DNA of 64,000 nucleotides, taken from positions 4,850,001 through 4,914,000 of the forward strand of contig NZ_LN831790.1 of assembly GCF_001013905.1 (NCBI RefSeq). Direction: 5' to 3'. Every line of letters starts with the position of its first letter. The stretch's first letter is position 1. The notes under the pieces were generated by a model. The model did no database searches. It had not been told where the DNA came from and saw only the letters and a program-made list of their open reading frames with translations. This DNA comes from Streptomyces leeuwenhoekii (lineage in GTDB: Bacteria; Actinomycetota; Actinomycetes; Streptomycetales; Streptomycetaceae). This document shows, one piece after another, positions 12,806 through 21,250 of the stretch. The position numbers and the translations under genes were made by a program.

Positions 12806-13393
12806 TCAGGCCTCGGCGGCCTCTTCGCCCTCGCCCTCGGCGGAAGCCTCGACCTGGCTGTTCACGACCTGCAGAACGGGCGTCTCGCCGTCCACCGCCA
12901 GCTTCGTGCCCTTCGGCAGCGGGATGTCCTTGGCGTGGATCGTGTCACCCGCGCTCAGGCCCTCGACGGAAACGGTCACCGACTCCGGGATGTGCGTGGC
13001 CTCGGCCTCGACCGTCACGGTGTCCAGCAGGTGCTCCAGCAGGTTGCCGCCCGGGGCCAGCTCGCCCTCGGTCTGGACCACGATCTCGACCGTGACCGTC
13101 TCGCCACGCTGCACGAGCTGCAGGTCGACGTGCTCCAGGAAGCCCTTCAGCGGGTCACGCTGCACGGCCTTCGGGATCGCCAGCTCGTTGCTCTTGCCGT
13201 CGATGTCCAGCGCGATCAGCACGTTCGGCGTACGCAGCGCCAGCAGCAGCTCGTGGCCCGGGAACGTCAGGTGCAGCGGGTCCGAACCGTGCCCGTACAG
13301 CACACCCGGAACCTTGTTGTCACGGCGGATACGACGCGCGGCACCCTTGCCGAACTCGGTGCGCGTCTCGGCGGCGATCTTCACCTCGGACAT
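12806..13393 (-). CDS. rplY: 50S ribosomal protein L25 (Ctc form)
   Basis: 195 residues: an N-terminal L25 5S-rRNA-binding domain ([32 protein letters not shown]) and the C-terminal beta domain found in the longer CTC-type proteins ([27 protein letters not shown]), then an acidic Glu/Ala tail. ATG 13393 is preceded by GAGGAGTG. Lies between prs and pth in a common actinobacterial order. Confidence 0.95.
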   Translation of the reverse strand: MSEVKIAAETRTEFGKGAARRIRRDNKVPGVLYGHGSDPLHLTFPGHELLLALRTPNVLIALDIDGKSNELAIPKAVQRDPLKGFLEHVDLQLVQRGETVTVEIVVQTEGELAPGGNLLEHLLDTVTVEAEATHIPESVTVSVEGLSAGDTIHAKDIPLPKGTKLAVDGETPVLQVVNSQVEASAEGEGEEAAEA

Positions 13394-13499
13394 GATCACT
13401 CCTCGCAGAAATTCAGAACGGACGTGGTCACCCGGCCACGAACGGCCTGCTACGAAGAGCGCGTCGATTACGGACCGCCGTACGAGCCTCTTCCGAAGC

Positions 13500-13557
13500 G
13501 GTACGGCCTCCCTCGCCGAGCAACTGCAGCAGTCTACTCGGAGAAGGAGGCCGTACC
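13500..13557. terminator. Stem-loop between prs and rplY
   Basis: A perfect 12-bp inverted repeat (13500-13511 with 13546-13557) encloses a loop with a smaller nested inverted repeat (CCGAG/CTCGG). It lies downstream of prs on the minus strand and upstream of rplY, so it may be an attenuating terminator or simply mark the rplY leader. No U tract. Confidence 0.45.
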
Positions 13558-13614
13558 CAAAACGATCTACCCCGCCCCGCACCCCGGGACCCCGGAGCCG
13601 GGCGGGAAGAACCC

Positions 13615-14589
13615 TTACTGCTCGTCGAACAGGCTCGTCACCGAACCGTCCTCGAACACCTCACGCACCGCACGCGCGATCGTCGGCGCGATCGACAGCA
13701 CCGTGATCTTGTCCAGCTCCAGCTCGTTCGGCGTCGGCAGCGTGTTCGTGAACACGAACTCGCTCACCTTCGAGTTCTTCAGCCGGTCCGCCGCCGGACC
13801 CGACAGCACACCGTGCGTCGCCGTCACGATGACGTCCTCCGCACCGTGCGCGAACAGCGCGTCCGCCGCCGCACAGATCGTGCCACCCGTGTCGATCATG
13901 TCGTCGACCAGAACACAGATCCGGCCCTTCACATCACCGACGACCTCGTGCACGGTCACCTGGTTCGCCACGTCCTTGTCACGACGCTTGTGCACGATCG
14001 CCAGCGGCGCGCCCAGCCGGTCGCACCAGCGGTCCGCGACCCGCACCCGGCCCGCGTCCGGCGACACCACCGTCAGCTTCTGCCGGTCCACCTTCGCGCC
14101 CACGTAGTCCGCCAGCAGCGGCAGCGCGAACAGGTGATCCACCGGCCCGTCGAAGAAGCCCTGGATCTGGTCCGTGTGCAGATCCACCGCGAGGATCCGG
14201 TCCGCACCGGCGGTCTTCATCAGATCCGCGATCAGACGCGCCGAGATCGGTTCACGTCCCCGGTGCTTCTTGTCCTGCCGCGCGTAACCGTAGAACGGCA
14301 CGATGACCGTGATGGAGCGGGCCGACGCGCGCTTCAGCGCGTCGATCATGATCAACTGCTCCATGACCCACTTGTTGATCGGAGCCGTGTGGCTCTGGAT
14401 CAGGAAGCAGTCCGCACCACGGGCCGACTCCTGGTACCGCACATAGATCTCGCCATTGGCGAAGTCGAAGGCCTTCGTCGGGACGACCCCGACACCCAGC
14501 TCGTGGGCGACCTCCTCGGCAAGCTCGGGGTGGGCGCGGCCGGAGAAGAACATCATCTTCTTCTCGCCGGTCGTCTTGATCCCGGTCAC
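13615..14589 (-). CDS. prs: Ribose-phosphate pyrophosphokinase
   Basis: 324 residues; makes PRPP from ribose-5-phosphate and ATP for nucleotide, His and Trp synthesis. Visible are FSGRAHPELAEEVA, the ATP flag region around FYGYARQDKKHRGREP, the metal/substrate site AVDLHTDQIQGFF, and the PRPP loop VLVDDMIDTGGT. GTG 14589 follows a GAGGAGAAAG ribosome site. Immediately downstream of glmU in the same orientation, the usual glmU-prs pairing. Confidence 0.96.
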   Translation of the reverse strand: MTGIKTTGEKKMMFFSGRAHPELAEEVAHELGVGVVPTKAFDFANGEIYVRYQESARGADCFLIQSHTAPINKWVMEQLIMIDALKRASARSITVIVPFYGYARQDKKHRGREPISARLIADLMKTAGADRILAVDLHTDQIQGFFDGPVDHLFALPLLADYVGAKVDRQKLTVVSPDAGRVRVADRWCDRLGAPLAIVHKRRDKDVANQVTVHEVVGDVKGRICVLVDDMIDTGGTICAAADALFAHGAEDVIVTATHGVLSGPAADRLKNSKVSEFVFTNTLPTPNELELDKITVLSIAPTIARAVREVFEDGSVTSLFDEQ

Positions 14590-14723
14590 AGCACTTTCTC
14601 CTCAGAGGTGTCGCAGCTGGGTCACGCACCAAGCCGCCCCGCACACGCGGGAGGCCATCTCAGCTGGTGGGGTGCGGGTGTGCACTTATCACGGTACGCC
14701 GTGTTCGACGCACCGGTTTCCGG

Positions 14724-16172
14724 TCAGCCTTCGCCGTCCGGCTCCCGGGACGCCGCCTCGGCCGCCTTCGCGGCCGCGCTCCCAGGACGCTTACGGGCCA
14801 CCCAACCCTCGATATTGCGCTGCTGACCGCGGGCCACGGCCAGCGAACCGGGCGGCACGTCCTTCGTGATCACCGAGCCGGCCGCGGTGTACGCGCCGTC
14901 CCCGATCGTGACAGGAGCCACAAACATGTTGTCCGAACCCGTACGGCAGTGAGAACCGACCGTCGTGTGATGTTTGTCCTGCCCGTCATAGTTCACGAAC
15001 ACACTCGCGGCACCGATGTTCGTGTACTCACCGATCGTCGCGTCACCGACGTACGACAGATGCGGCACCTTCGTGCCCTCACCGATCGACGCGTTCTTCG
15101 TCTCGACGTACGTACCGATCTTGCCCTTGGAACCGAGCCGCGTACCGGGCCGCAGATACGCGTACGGACCCACCGTCGCCTCCGGGCCGATCTCGGCCGC
15201 CAGCGCCACCGTGTTGTCCACCCGCGCGCCCGCGCCGACCCGCGTGTCCGTCAGCCGCGCGTTCGGCCCGACCTCGCAGCCCTCCGCCAGATGCGTGGCA
15301 CCGTGCAACTGCGTACCCGGGTGCACCAGCACGTCCCGCTCGAACGTCACCGTCACGTCGACCCAGGTCGTCGCCGGATCCACCACCGTCACACCCGACA
15401 GCATCGCGCGCGTCAGCAACCGGTCGTTCAGGATCCGACGGGCCTCGGCGAGCTGCACCCGGTTGTTGATCCCCGCGATCTCACGGTGATCACCGGCCAC
15501 ACAGGCACCCACCCGGTGACCGGCCTCCCGCAGAATCCCCAGGACGTCGGTCAGGTACTCCTCGCCCTGGCTGTTGTCCGTGCGGACCTTCCCCAGCGCC
15601 TGAGCCAGCAACCGCCCGTCGAACGCGAACACACCCGAGTTGATCTCCCGGATCGCCCGCTGCGCGTCCGTCGCGTCCTTGTGCTCCACGATCGCCGTCA
15701 CCGCGCCCGTGGCCTCGTCCCGCACGATCCGGCCGTAACCGGTCGCGTCCGGCACCTCGGCCGTCAGCACCGTCACCGCGTTGCCGTCCCCGGCATGCGT
15801 CGACGCCAGGGACCCCAGCGTCTCGGCCGTCAGCAGCGGAGTGTCGCCGCAGACCACGACCACGGTCCCGTCGACCGCGCCGCCCAGCTCCTCCAGCGCC
15901 ATCCGCACGGCGTGCCCGGTGCCGTTCTGCTGCGCCTGCACGGCGGTGCGGACGTCGGGGGCGACCTCGGCCAGGTGCGCGGTGACCTTCTCGCGGGCGT
16001 GGCCCACGACGACGACGAGATTCTCCGGCTCCAGCTCGCCGGCGGCGGCGAGCACATGGCCCACCAGGGAACGGCCGCAGATGTCGTGCAGGACCTTCGG
16101 CGTGGCCGACTTCATACGGGTGCCCTCACCCGCTGCGAGAACGACGACGGCTGCCGGGCGGTTGGCGCTCAC
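14724..16172 (-). CDS. glmU: Bifunctional GlcN-1-P acetyltransferase / GlcNAc-1-P uridyltransferase
   Basis: 482 residues; makes UDP-GlcNAc for peptidoglycan. The N-terminal uridyltransferase carries [23 protein letters not shown], followed by the left-handed beta-helix hexapeptide-repeat acetyltransferase ([14 protein letters not shown]... [39 protein letters not shown]). GTG 16172 has GAAGGG upstream. A short charged C-terminal tail ends in REPDGEG. Confidence 0.96.
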   Translation of the reverse strand: MSANRPAAVVVLAAGEGTRMKSATPKVLHDICGRSLVGHVLAAAGELEPENLVVVVGHAREKVTAHLAEVAPDVRTAVQAQQNGTGHAVRMALEELGGAVDGTVVVVCGDTPLLTAETLGSLASTHAGDGNAVTVLTAEVPDATGYGRIVRDEATGAVTAIVEHKDATDAQRAIREINSGVFAFDGRLLAQALGKVRTDNSQGEEYLTDVLGILREAGHRVGACVAGDHREIAGINNRVQLAEARRILNDRLLTRAMLSGVTVVDPATTWVDVTVTFERDVLVHPGTQLHGATHLAEGCEVGPNARLTDTRVGAGARVDNTVALAAEIGPEATVGPYAYLRPGTRLGSKGKIGTYVETKNASIGEGTKVPHLSYVGDATIGEYTNIGAASVFVNYDGQDKHHTTVGSHCRTGSDNMFVAPVTIGDGAYTAAGSVITKDVPPGSLAVARGQQRNIEGWVARKRPGSAAAKAAEAASREPDGEG

Positions 16173-16282
16173 GGGATGCCCTTCGGCTTATGGGTGGGGT
16201 TGGACATCCGCAGGATACCGGGGGGTTTGTGGGAGGCATGGGTGCGGGCCCCGACAGGAGTTGTCGGGGCCCGCGAGGCCGG

Positions 16283-16359
16283 CTCCCGGGGCAGGAGTCG
16301 AACCTGCGTCTTACCTGGATTCAAAGTCCAGTCGCCCCTACCGACAGAGCAACCCGGGA
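16283..16359 (-). tRNA. tRNA-Gln (UUG)
   Basis: Read on the minus strand: a 7-bp acceptor stem TCCCGGG/CCCGGGA, D arm GCTC...GGGC, anticodon arm CTGGA-CTTTGAA-TCCAG giving anticodon TTG, and T arm GCAGG-TTCGACT-CCTGC. Discriminator base G; CCA is not encoded. It reads CAA glutamine codons. It lies just upstream of glmU, a placement also found in mycobacteria. Confidence 0.9.
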
Positions 16360-16373
16360 TTGCCGGGGCAAGC

Positions 16374-17234
16374 CTACGGTGTTCGCTGCTTGGCTGCCAC
16401 CACCATCCCGGTCCACCACCCCTCGATACGGCGGTACAGATCCGCGCTCCGCAGAACGCTGATCACCAGACAACCCCGGTAATTCTCGCCGACGTTCTTG
16501 CGGGTGGTCTTGGGGTTGTGCTTCTTCAGAGTGGTTCTCTGGAACGAGGAGACGTCCACGCCGGCCAGGTCGGCCCAGAATTTCTCGGCACCCTCGGCGT
16601 CAGCGGTCATGTGGATCATGACCCGGTACCGGAGGCGTCCACGCTCCACCCCCAGGAGGTCGAGCCAAGCCAGGAAAATCCGGATCACACCCGGGTCACT
16701 ATTGACAAACTGTACGTTCTCGCGCCGGGCGTACGGCTTGTCTTTTGCGCCCTCGGCCCAGTAGAGGGCGACGCCGGACATGAACAGATCCCGTTCGCTC
16801 ATCGGGCCGATCTCGGCGATGGCGGTCGCCTTGGTCAGCTGCCGTTGTTCGTCCCGCTTTGCCAGTTCGTGCTCCCAACGCTTCCGAGCCGCCAGCTTTG
16901 CCTGTTCTGTCGGATCGCGTCGCTCCGGCTTCGGCAGGTCCCGTACCCACAGTGAGATCGAACTCTTGCTGCACCCCAGCTCCACCTGGATCTGGTCATA
17001 CGTCCAGCCCTGAAGCCGAAGTTCCCGGGCCCTCTCCCGCAGGTCGTCCTTCGCGTTCGGGCGTTCGGTCCATTCCGGGAGCGGTTCGCCCTCCAGGAGG
17101 CGGTTGAGGATGTCGTTGTTGTCGACGTGTAGCCGGTCGCGGATCTGGCGTCGGCTGAGTCCCTCCCGGCGAAGGGTCACCGCCTGTTCCCGCAATCCCT
17201 CGAAGTCGGCGTACTTGCTGCTCGTGCGTGCCAT
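16374..17234 (-). CDS. HTH protein with homing-endonuclease-like C-terminal region
   Basis: About 286 residues. Two helix-turn-helix segments lie in the N-terminal half (GLSRRQIRDRLHVDNNDI and WTYDQIQVELGCSKSSISLWVRDL), then a basic linker. The C-terminal half contains FMSGVALYWAEGAKDKP, FVNSDPGVIRIFLAWLDLLGV and RYRVMIHMTADAEGAEKFWADLAGV, a pattern that reminds me of LAGLIDADG-type nucleases (G-x-x-x-A/G-D/E-G core). I cannot name a family confidently. ATG 17234 is chosen by start of the helical domain. It ends 14 bp upstream of tRNA-Gln on the same strand and looks less G+C-rich than its neighbours, suggesting an acquired gene. Confidence 0.6.
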   Translation of the reverse strand: MARTSSKYADFEGLREQAVTLRREGLSRRQIRDRLHVDNNDILNRLLEGEPLPEWTERPNAKDDLRERARELRLQGWTYDQIQVELGCSKSSISLWVRDLPKPERRDPTEQAKLAARKRWEHELAKRDEQRQLTKATAIAEIGPMSERDLFMSGVALYWAEGAKDKPYARRENVQFVNSDPGVIRIFLAWLDLLGVERGRLRYRVMIHMTADAEGAEKFWADLAGVDVSSFQRTTLKKHNPKTTRKNVGENYRGCLVISVLRSADLYRRIEGWWTGMVVAAKQRTP

Positions 17235-17401
17235 GGGCCATACCGTCCGGGCGGAATGGAGGGGTCCGGGGTCGAACGGTGTGCGGTTCAACAGTTCGGG
17301 GGAATCCGGTTCGTTTCGCTTACGGAGGTGTCACGGACTGTGGTGGTCCGGTGGGGGAAAGTCGCCGGAAAAGCCGCACCCGGCGCCCGTAGGCTGGAGG
17401 C

Positions 17402-18712
17402 ATGACCACGACGGGGGAAGACCACGTGCCGGCCCGGGGAGGGCCGTGGTGGTGGGCGAGGCGGCGCGGGGCCGCGCTCGATGCGGCGCTGGCCGCGGTG
17501 TCCGCGCTGGAGTGTGCGGTGGAGGGGGTTCCGTTCGCCCGGGACGCGGGGATCCCGGTGGCGGCGGGGGTGGTGTTCGGCCTGCTGGCCGGCTCGGTGC
17601 TGCTGGTGCGGCGGCAGTGGCCGATCGCCGTGGTGCTGGTGGCGATCGCGATCACGCCGGCCCAGATGGGCTCCCTGATGGCGATCGTCGGTCTGTACAC
17701 GCTGGCGGCCTCGGAGCTGCCGCGCCGGATCATCGGCGCGCTGGCCGGGATGTCGCTGCTCGGCACGCTGATCGTGATGTTCGTGCGGCTGAAGCAGGAC
17801 ATGGCGCGGGGGGACCTGGACCTCGGGGACTGGTTCGTGCCGTTCGCGTCGATCACCGCCTCGCTGGGGCTCACCGCGCCTCCGGTGCTGCTCGGCATGT
17901 ACGTGGGGGCGCGGCGGCGGCTGATGGAGAGCCTGCGCGAGCGGGCGGACAGTCTGGAGCGGGAGCTCCAGTTGCTGGCGGAGCGGGCCGAGGAGCGGGC
18001 CGAGTGGGCCAGGAACGAGGAGCGGACGCGGATCGCGCGGGAGATGCACGACGTGGTCGCGCACCGGGTGAGTCTGATGGTGGTGCACGCGGCGGCGTTG
18101 CAGGCGGTGGCGCGGAAGGACCCGGAGAAGGCGGTGCGGAACGCGGCGCTGGTGGGGGACATGGGGCGGCAGGCGCTGACCGAGTTGCGGGAGATGCTCG
18201 GGGTGCTGCGCAGTGGTGGTGTCGAGCGCCGGGAGCGGGCGGTGTCGGCGGCGCCGTTGGCGGCGGTGGGGGCGGCGGCCGCGGCGGCGGCGTCGCGGGC
18301 GGCCGCGGAGGAGGGCGGTCCGTGTCTGGCGGAGCTGGAGGAGCTGGTCGGGCAGTCGGCGGCGGCGGGGATGGCGGTGGAGCTGTCGGTGGAGGGTGAG
18401 CCGCGGTCGTGTGCGGCGGAGGTGGAGCAGACGGCGTTCCGGGTGGTGCAGGAGGCGCTGACCAACGTCCACAAGCATGCGGCGGGGGCGAAGACGCAGG
18501 TGCGGCTCGCCTACCGGGCGTCGGAGATCGCGATGCAGGTGGAGAACGGGCCGCCGCCGGAGGGTTCGTCGGGGTCGTCGGCGCGGTTGCCGTCGGGTGG
18601 GAACGGCCTGGTGGGGATGAAGGAGCGGGTGCTCGCGCTGGGCGGGGTGTTCGTGTCGGGGCCGACGGAGGCGGGGGGTTTCCGGGTGTCGGCGGTGATC
18701 CCGGAGTCGTAG
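17402..18712 (+). CDS. Sensor histidine kinase (HisKA_3 type), orphan
   Basis: 436 residues. Membrane segments lie in about the first 165 residues (GIPVAAGVVFGLLAGSVLLV, PIAVVLVAIAIT, IIGALAGMSLLGTLIVMFV, ITASLGLTAPPVLLGMYVG). A coiled coil leads into the phospho-acceptor EMHDVVAHRVSLMVVHA, and a HATPase domain follows with FRVVQEALTNVHKHA (N box) and GGNGLVGMKERVLALGG (G box). This is the NarL-partner kinase class, but no regulator gene follows. An alanine-rich insert separates the two catalytic parts. Confidence 0.9.
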   Translation: MTTTGEDHVPARGGPWWWARRRGAALDAALAAVSALECAVEGVPFARDAGIPVAAGVVFGLLAGSVLLVRRQWPIAVVLVAIAITPAQMGSLMAIVGLYTLAASELPRRIIGALAGMSLLGTLIVMFVRLKQDMARGDLDLGDWFVPFASITASLGLTAPPVLLGMYVGARRRLMESLRERADSLERELQLLAERAEERAEWARNEERTRIAREMHDVVAHRVSLMVVHAAALQAVARKDPEKAVRNAALVGDMGRQALTELREMLGVLRSGGVERRERAVSAAPLAAVGAAAAAAASRAAAEEGGPCLAELEELVGQSAAAGMAVELSVEGEPRSCAAEVEQTAFRVVQEALTNVHKHAAGAKTQVRLAYRASEIAMQVENGPPPEGSSGSSARLPSGGNGLVGMKERVLALGGVFVSGPTEAGGFRVSAVIPES

Positions 18713-18742
18713 GGGCGGGGCGGGTCCCCGGTGGGGGCCGGG

Positions 18743-19237
18743 TCAGCCGGCGGTGAGGCGTACGGGCTGGATGCCGGTGACGAGGGCGACCAGGGCGTGG
18801 TCGAGGTCGGGGCCGAGGTACCAGTCGCCGGTGTGGTCGAGGGCGTAGACGCGGCCTTCGGCGTCGATGGCGAGCAGGGCCTGGGTGTCGGTCTCGCTGC
18901 CGAGGGGGCAGACCTCGGTGCCGAGGGCGCGGCCGAGGTCGCCGAGGGTGCGGGCCAGGTGGAGGCCGTGGAGGGGGTCGATGTGGAGGGTGGCGGGGGC
19001 GATCTGGCGGCCGGGGCCGGTGGGGGTGACGGTGAGGCCGCCGAATTCGGCCCAGGCCTCCACGGCGGCGGGGAAGACGGTGTGGCGGTGGCCGGCGGGT
19101 GAGGTGTGGCCGCGCAGGGTGTCGGCCCAGATCTCGGCCTGTTTGATGTCCCAGCGTCCGGGTTGCCAGCCGGCGGTGCGCAGGGCGGCGTCCACGGGGG
19201 CGGGGAAGCGCGTGGTCGGGGTGCGGTCGGTGTGCAT
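18743..19237 (-). CDS. SUKH-3 family immunity-like protein
   Basis: 164 residues, no signal peptide. The pattern AALRTAGWQPGRWDIKQAEIW...FPAAVEAWAEFGGLTVTP...LGTEVCPLGSETDTQALLAIDAEGRVYALDHTGDWYLG matches SUKH-3, a branch of the SMI1/KNR4 immunity superfamily that usually neutralises nucleic-acid-targeting toxins. ATG 19237 has AAGGG upstream. It lies 56 bp downstream of the deaminase gene on the same strand, so the two form a likely deaminase-immunity pair. Convergent with the histidine kinase. Confidence 0.82.
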   Translation of the reverse strand: MHTDRTPTTRFPAPVDAALRTAGWQPGRWDIKQAEIWADTLRGHTSPAGHRHTVFPAAVEAWAEFGGLTVTPTGPGRQIAPATLHIDPLHGLHLARTLGDLGRALGTEVCPLGSETDTQALLAIDAEGRVYALDHTGDWYLGPDLDHALVALVTGIQPVRLTAG

Positions 19238-19293
19238 CTGCCCTTGGTTCGTCGTGCGGGGGTGGGGGTGGTTCCCGGGGGTGGGCGGGGTGG

Positions 19294-19839
19294 TCAGCGG
19301 CCGGCCGCGGGGTCGACGATGCGGATGCCGAAGTGGGCGCTGAGGGCGGTGCAGGCGCGGCAGGGGTCGGCGAAGCTGCCGTGGAGCGGGTCGCCTTCCT
19401 CGCGGATGCGGCGGGCGGTGAGTTTGGCGTGTTTGAGGGCTTTGCGGGCTTCGCCGTTGGTCATGGGTCTGCGGCTGGCGCGTTTGCTGCGGGCGGCGTC
19501 GGCGGCGGTGATGTGCCGGGAGATGAGGAGGGTCTCGGCGCAGCGGCCGGTGAAGCGGTCGCGCTGGCCGCTGGTGAGGGTGTCGAGGAAGTCCTGGACG
19601 AGGGGGTGGAGGGCGGGGGGTGTGTCGCCGCGGGCGGCGGTGCCGGTGAGGGTGGTGCCGCGGACGGAGAGGGCGGCGGCGATGGTGGGGAGTATGCCGT
19701 CGCGGCGGTGCCGGAGGGTGGGGGTGCGGGCGGCGTCGGTGGCGCTCCAGCCGACGCGCGGGTCGCCGGTCCGGGGGTCGCCGGACCGGCTGGTGTGCGG
19801 TCCCGAGTGTGGTCCCGTCTGCGTCACGCTCATGATCAT
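19294..19839 (-). CDS. YwqJ-like cytidine-deaminase-fold protein
   Basis: 181 residues. The deaminase-fold motifs are Cys-Ala-Glu at 100-102 (GRCAETLLI) and Pro-Cys-x-x-Cys at 159-163 (DPCRACTALSAHFG), with a conserved basic helix between them (ARKALKHAKLTARRIREEGDPLHGS). That is the YwqJ pattern, in which C-A/H-E plus PCxxC bind zinc. These domains are known as toxin tips of polymorphic toxins, yet this protein has no secretion signal, repeat stalk or pre-toxin domain. ATG 19839 is 5 nt after AGGAGGGG. First gene of a pair with SUKH-3. Confidence 0.8.
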   Translation of the reverse strand: MIMSVTQTGPHSGPHTSRSGDPRTGDPRVGWSATDAARTPTLRHRRDGILPTIAAALSVRGTTLTGTAARGDTPPALHPLVQDFLDTLTSGQRDRFTGRCAETLLISRHITAADAARSKRASRRPMTNGEARKALKHAKLTARRIREEGDPLHGSFADPCRACTALSAHFGIRIVDPAAGR

Positions 19840-20199
19840 CATCCCCTCCTGAGCATCCCCCCGGATGTCACAGAGTGCCAAATGGCGTGGCTCGTGGGGA
19901 AGCTGGGGCCGGGTGACACGCGGGTGTTCGAGCGTGCTGTCACGGTGGGGTGACGGCCGGTCACGGGGGTGGACGGGGGTGGCGGCCGGTGCCGGTGACC
20001 GGTGTCGTCGTACCGCATAGGCTGTCGGCACCGCGGGCCGTGCGGTGACGCGTGTGGCCCGGTGGGGTGGCGGGACGTCCGGTGGGGCGGACCGCCGGCC
20101 AGTCAGCCAGACGTGATTCGAGACGTGACAGTCGATACGGAGCGTGGTGCGCCTCGGGTGTTCCACGGGTCGTACTGAATGCCGCAGGGGGCAACCGCC
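19840..20199. other. Divergent intergenic region of the deaminase/SUKH island
   Basis: 360 bp with no credible gene. It contains scattered TGTCAC/GTGACA half-sites (19866-19871, 19913-19918, 19939-19944) and must hold the promoters for both arms of the island. I saw no clear -35/-10 pair. Confidence 0.4.
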
Positions 20200-21243
20200 A
20201 TGACGACAGGTCGGCTCGGGCTGGGGGCTGCTCCCGGCTCCCAGGCCGGGGGACAAGCCGTGCCGCCGAACGCGGCCTACGCCGGGCAGGTCGTGCATTT
20301 CCCGGATCCGGTCAGGGCGGCCCGTCATCCCCGGGGGGTGCGGGTGGACGAGCGTGGCTATCCCGATTTCTCACCGTATGCCCGGGCGGCGGTGGAGATC
20401 GCCGATCCGCCGGAGGGTTTCGGGGTCGACGAGTTGCGGCTGACGGACTACGTGTCGGCGAACGCGGCGCTGTCGGCGGCGGGGCACGAGTTGTGGGACA
20501 CGGTGCCGGCGGTGGCGACGCCGCACGGCTGGACGTGGCACCACGTGGCGGGCACGCGGCGGCTGGAGCTGGTCCCGGTCGAGGTGAAGGCGCTGCTGCG
20601 GCACCACGGGGGGATCGCGACGGCCGCCGTCGACCAGGGCAAGCGGGGGACGCGTCCGTTGCAGGAGACGCGTCCGGCGCACTTCGGGCTGCCGAAGTCG
20701 GGTGTGGCGGTGACGGAGTCGCAGGTGCAGGGGGCCGAGGAGGATCTCGGGTACCGGCTGCCGGGTGCCTACCGGTCGTTCCTGAAGGCGGCGGGCGGGT
20801 GCGCGCCGGTGGGGACGGCGCTCGACGCCGAGCTGGGGCTGCTGGTGGACCAGCCGTTCTTCACGGTGCGGGAGGAGGCGGCCGTCAACGATCTGGTCTA
20901 CGTCAACAAGTGCCTGCGCGACCATCTGACGAAGGATTACCTGGGGGTGGCCTTCGTCCAGGGCGGGTTGCTGGCGGTGAAGGTGAAGGGGGACCGGGTC
21001 GGTTCCGTGTGGTTCTGCGCGTACGACGACGCGCGGGACGTGGATCCGTCGTGGTCTCCGGCGGAGCGGGTGGAGCGGCTGCTGCTGCCGTGCGGGGAGG
21101 ACTTCGACGTCTTCCTGACGCGGTTGGCGGGTTCCCCGCCGGAGCTGGAGACGGTGGCGAATCTGATGGTGGACGGGGGCTTCGCGCGCGTGGTGTCCCC
21201 TACGGGGCCCGCCGCGGCTTTTGCGGCCTCGGCCGGGGAGTGA
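20200..21243 (+). CDS. WHH-type nuclease fused to SUKH (SMI1/KNR4) domain
   Basis: 347 residues, cytosolic. Residues about 45-160 carry a WHH/HNH-endonuclease VII pattern: FSPYARAAVEI, GWTWHHVAGTRRLELVPVEV (Trp113-His114-His115) and RHHGG at 134-138, the metal-binding His arrangement of toxin nucleases. Residues about 171-335 are a SUKH domain (ESQVQGAEEDLGYRLPGAYRSFLKAAGG ... GSVWFCAYDDARDVD). In known systems toxin and immunity are separate proteins; here they are one chain. ATG 20200 lies 9 nt after CAGGGGG. Followed by the next gene after 7 bp. Confidence 0.8.
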   Translation: MTTGRLGLGAAPGSQAGGQAVPPNAAYAGQVVHFPDPVRAARHPRGVRVDERGYPDFSPYARAAVEIADPPEGFGVDELRLTDYVSANAALSAAGHELWDTVPAVATPHGWTWHHVAGTRRLELVPVEVKALLRHHGGIATAAVDQGKRGTRPLQETRPAHFGLPKSGVAVTESQVQGAEEDLGYRLPGAYRSFLKAAGGCAPVGTALDAELGLLVDQPFFTVREEAAVNDLVYVNKCLRDHLTKDYLGVAFVQGGLLAVKVKGDRVGSVWFCAYDDARDVDPSWSPAERVERLLLPCGEDFDVFLTRLAGSPPELETVANLMVDGGFARVVSPTGPAAAFAASAGE

Positions 21244-21250
21244 GCTGGCG

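Noticed and set aside
16283..17291. Integrated prophage or ICE at tRNA-Gln
   Set aside because: No integrase, excisionase or duplicated tRNA 3' end (att) seen; the tRNA neighbour is a single ORF.
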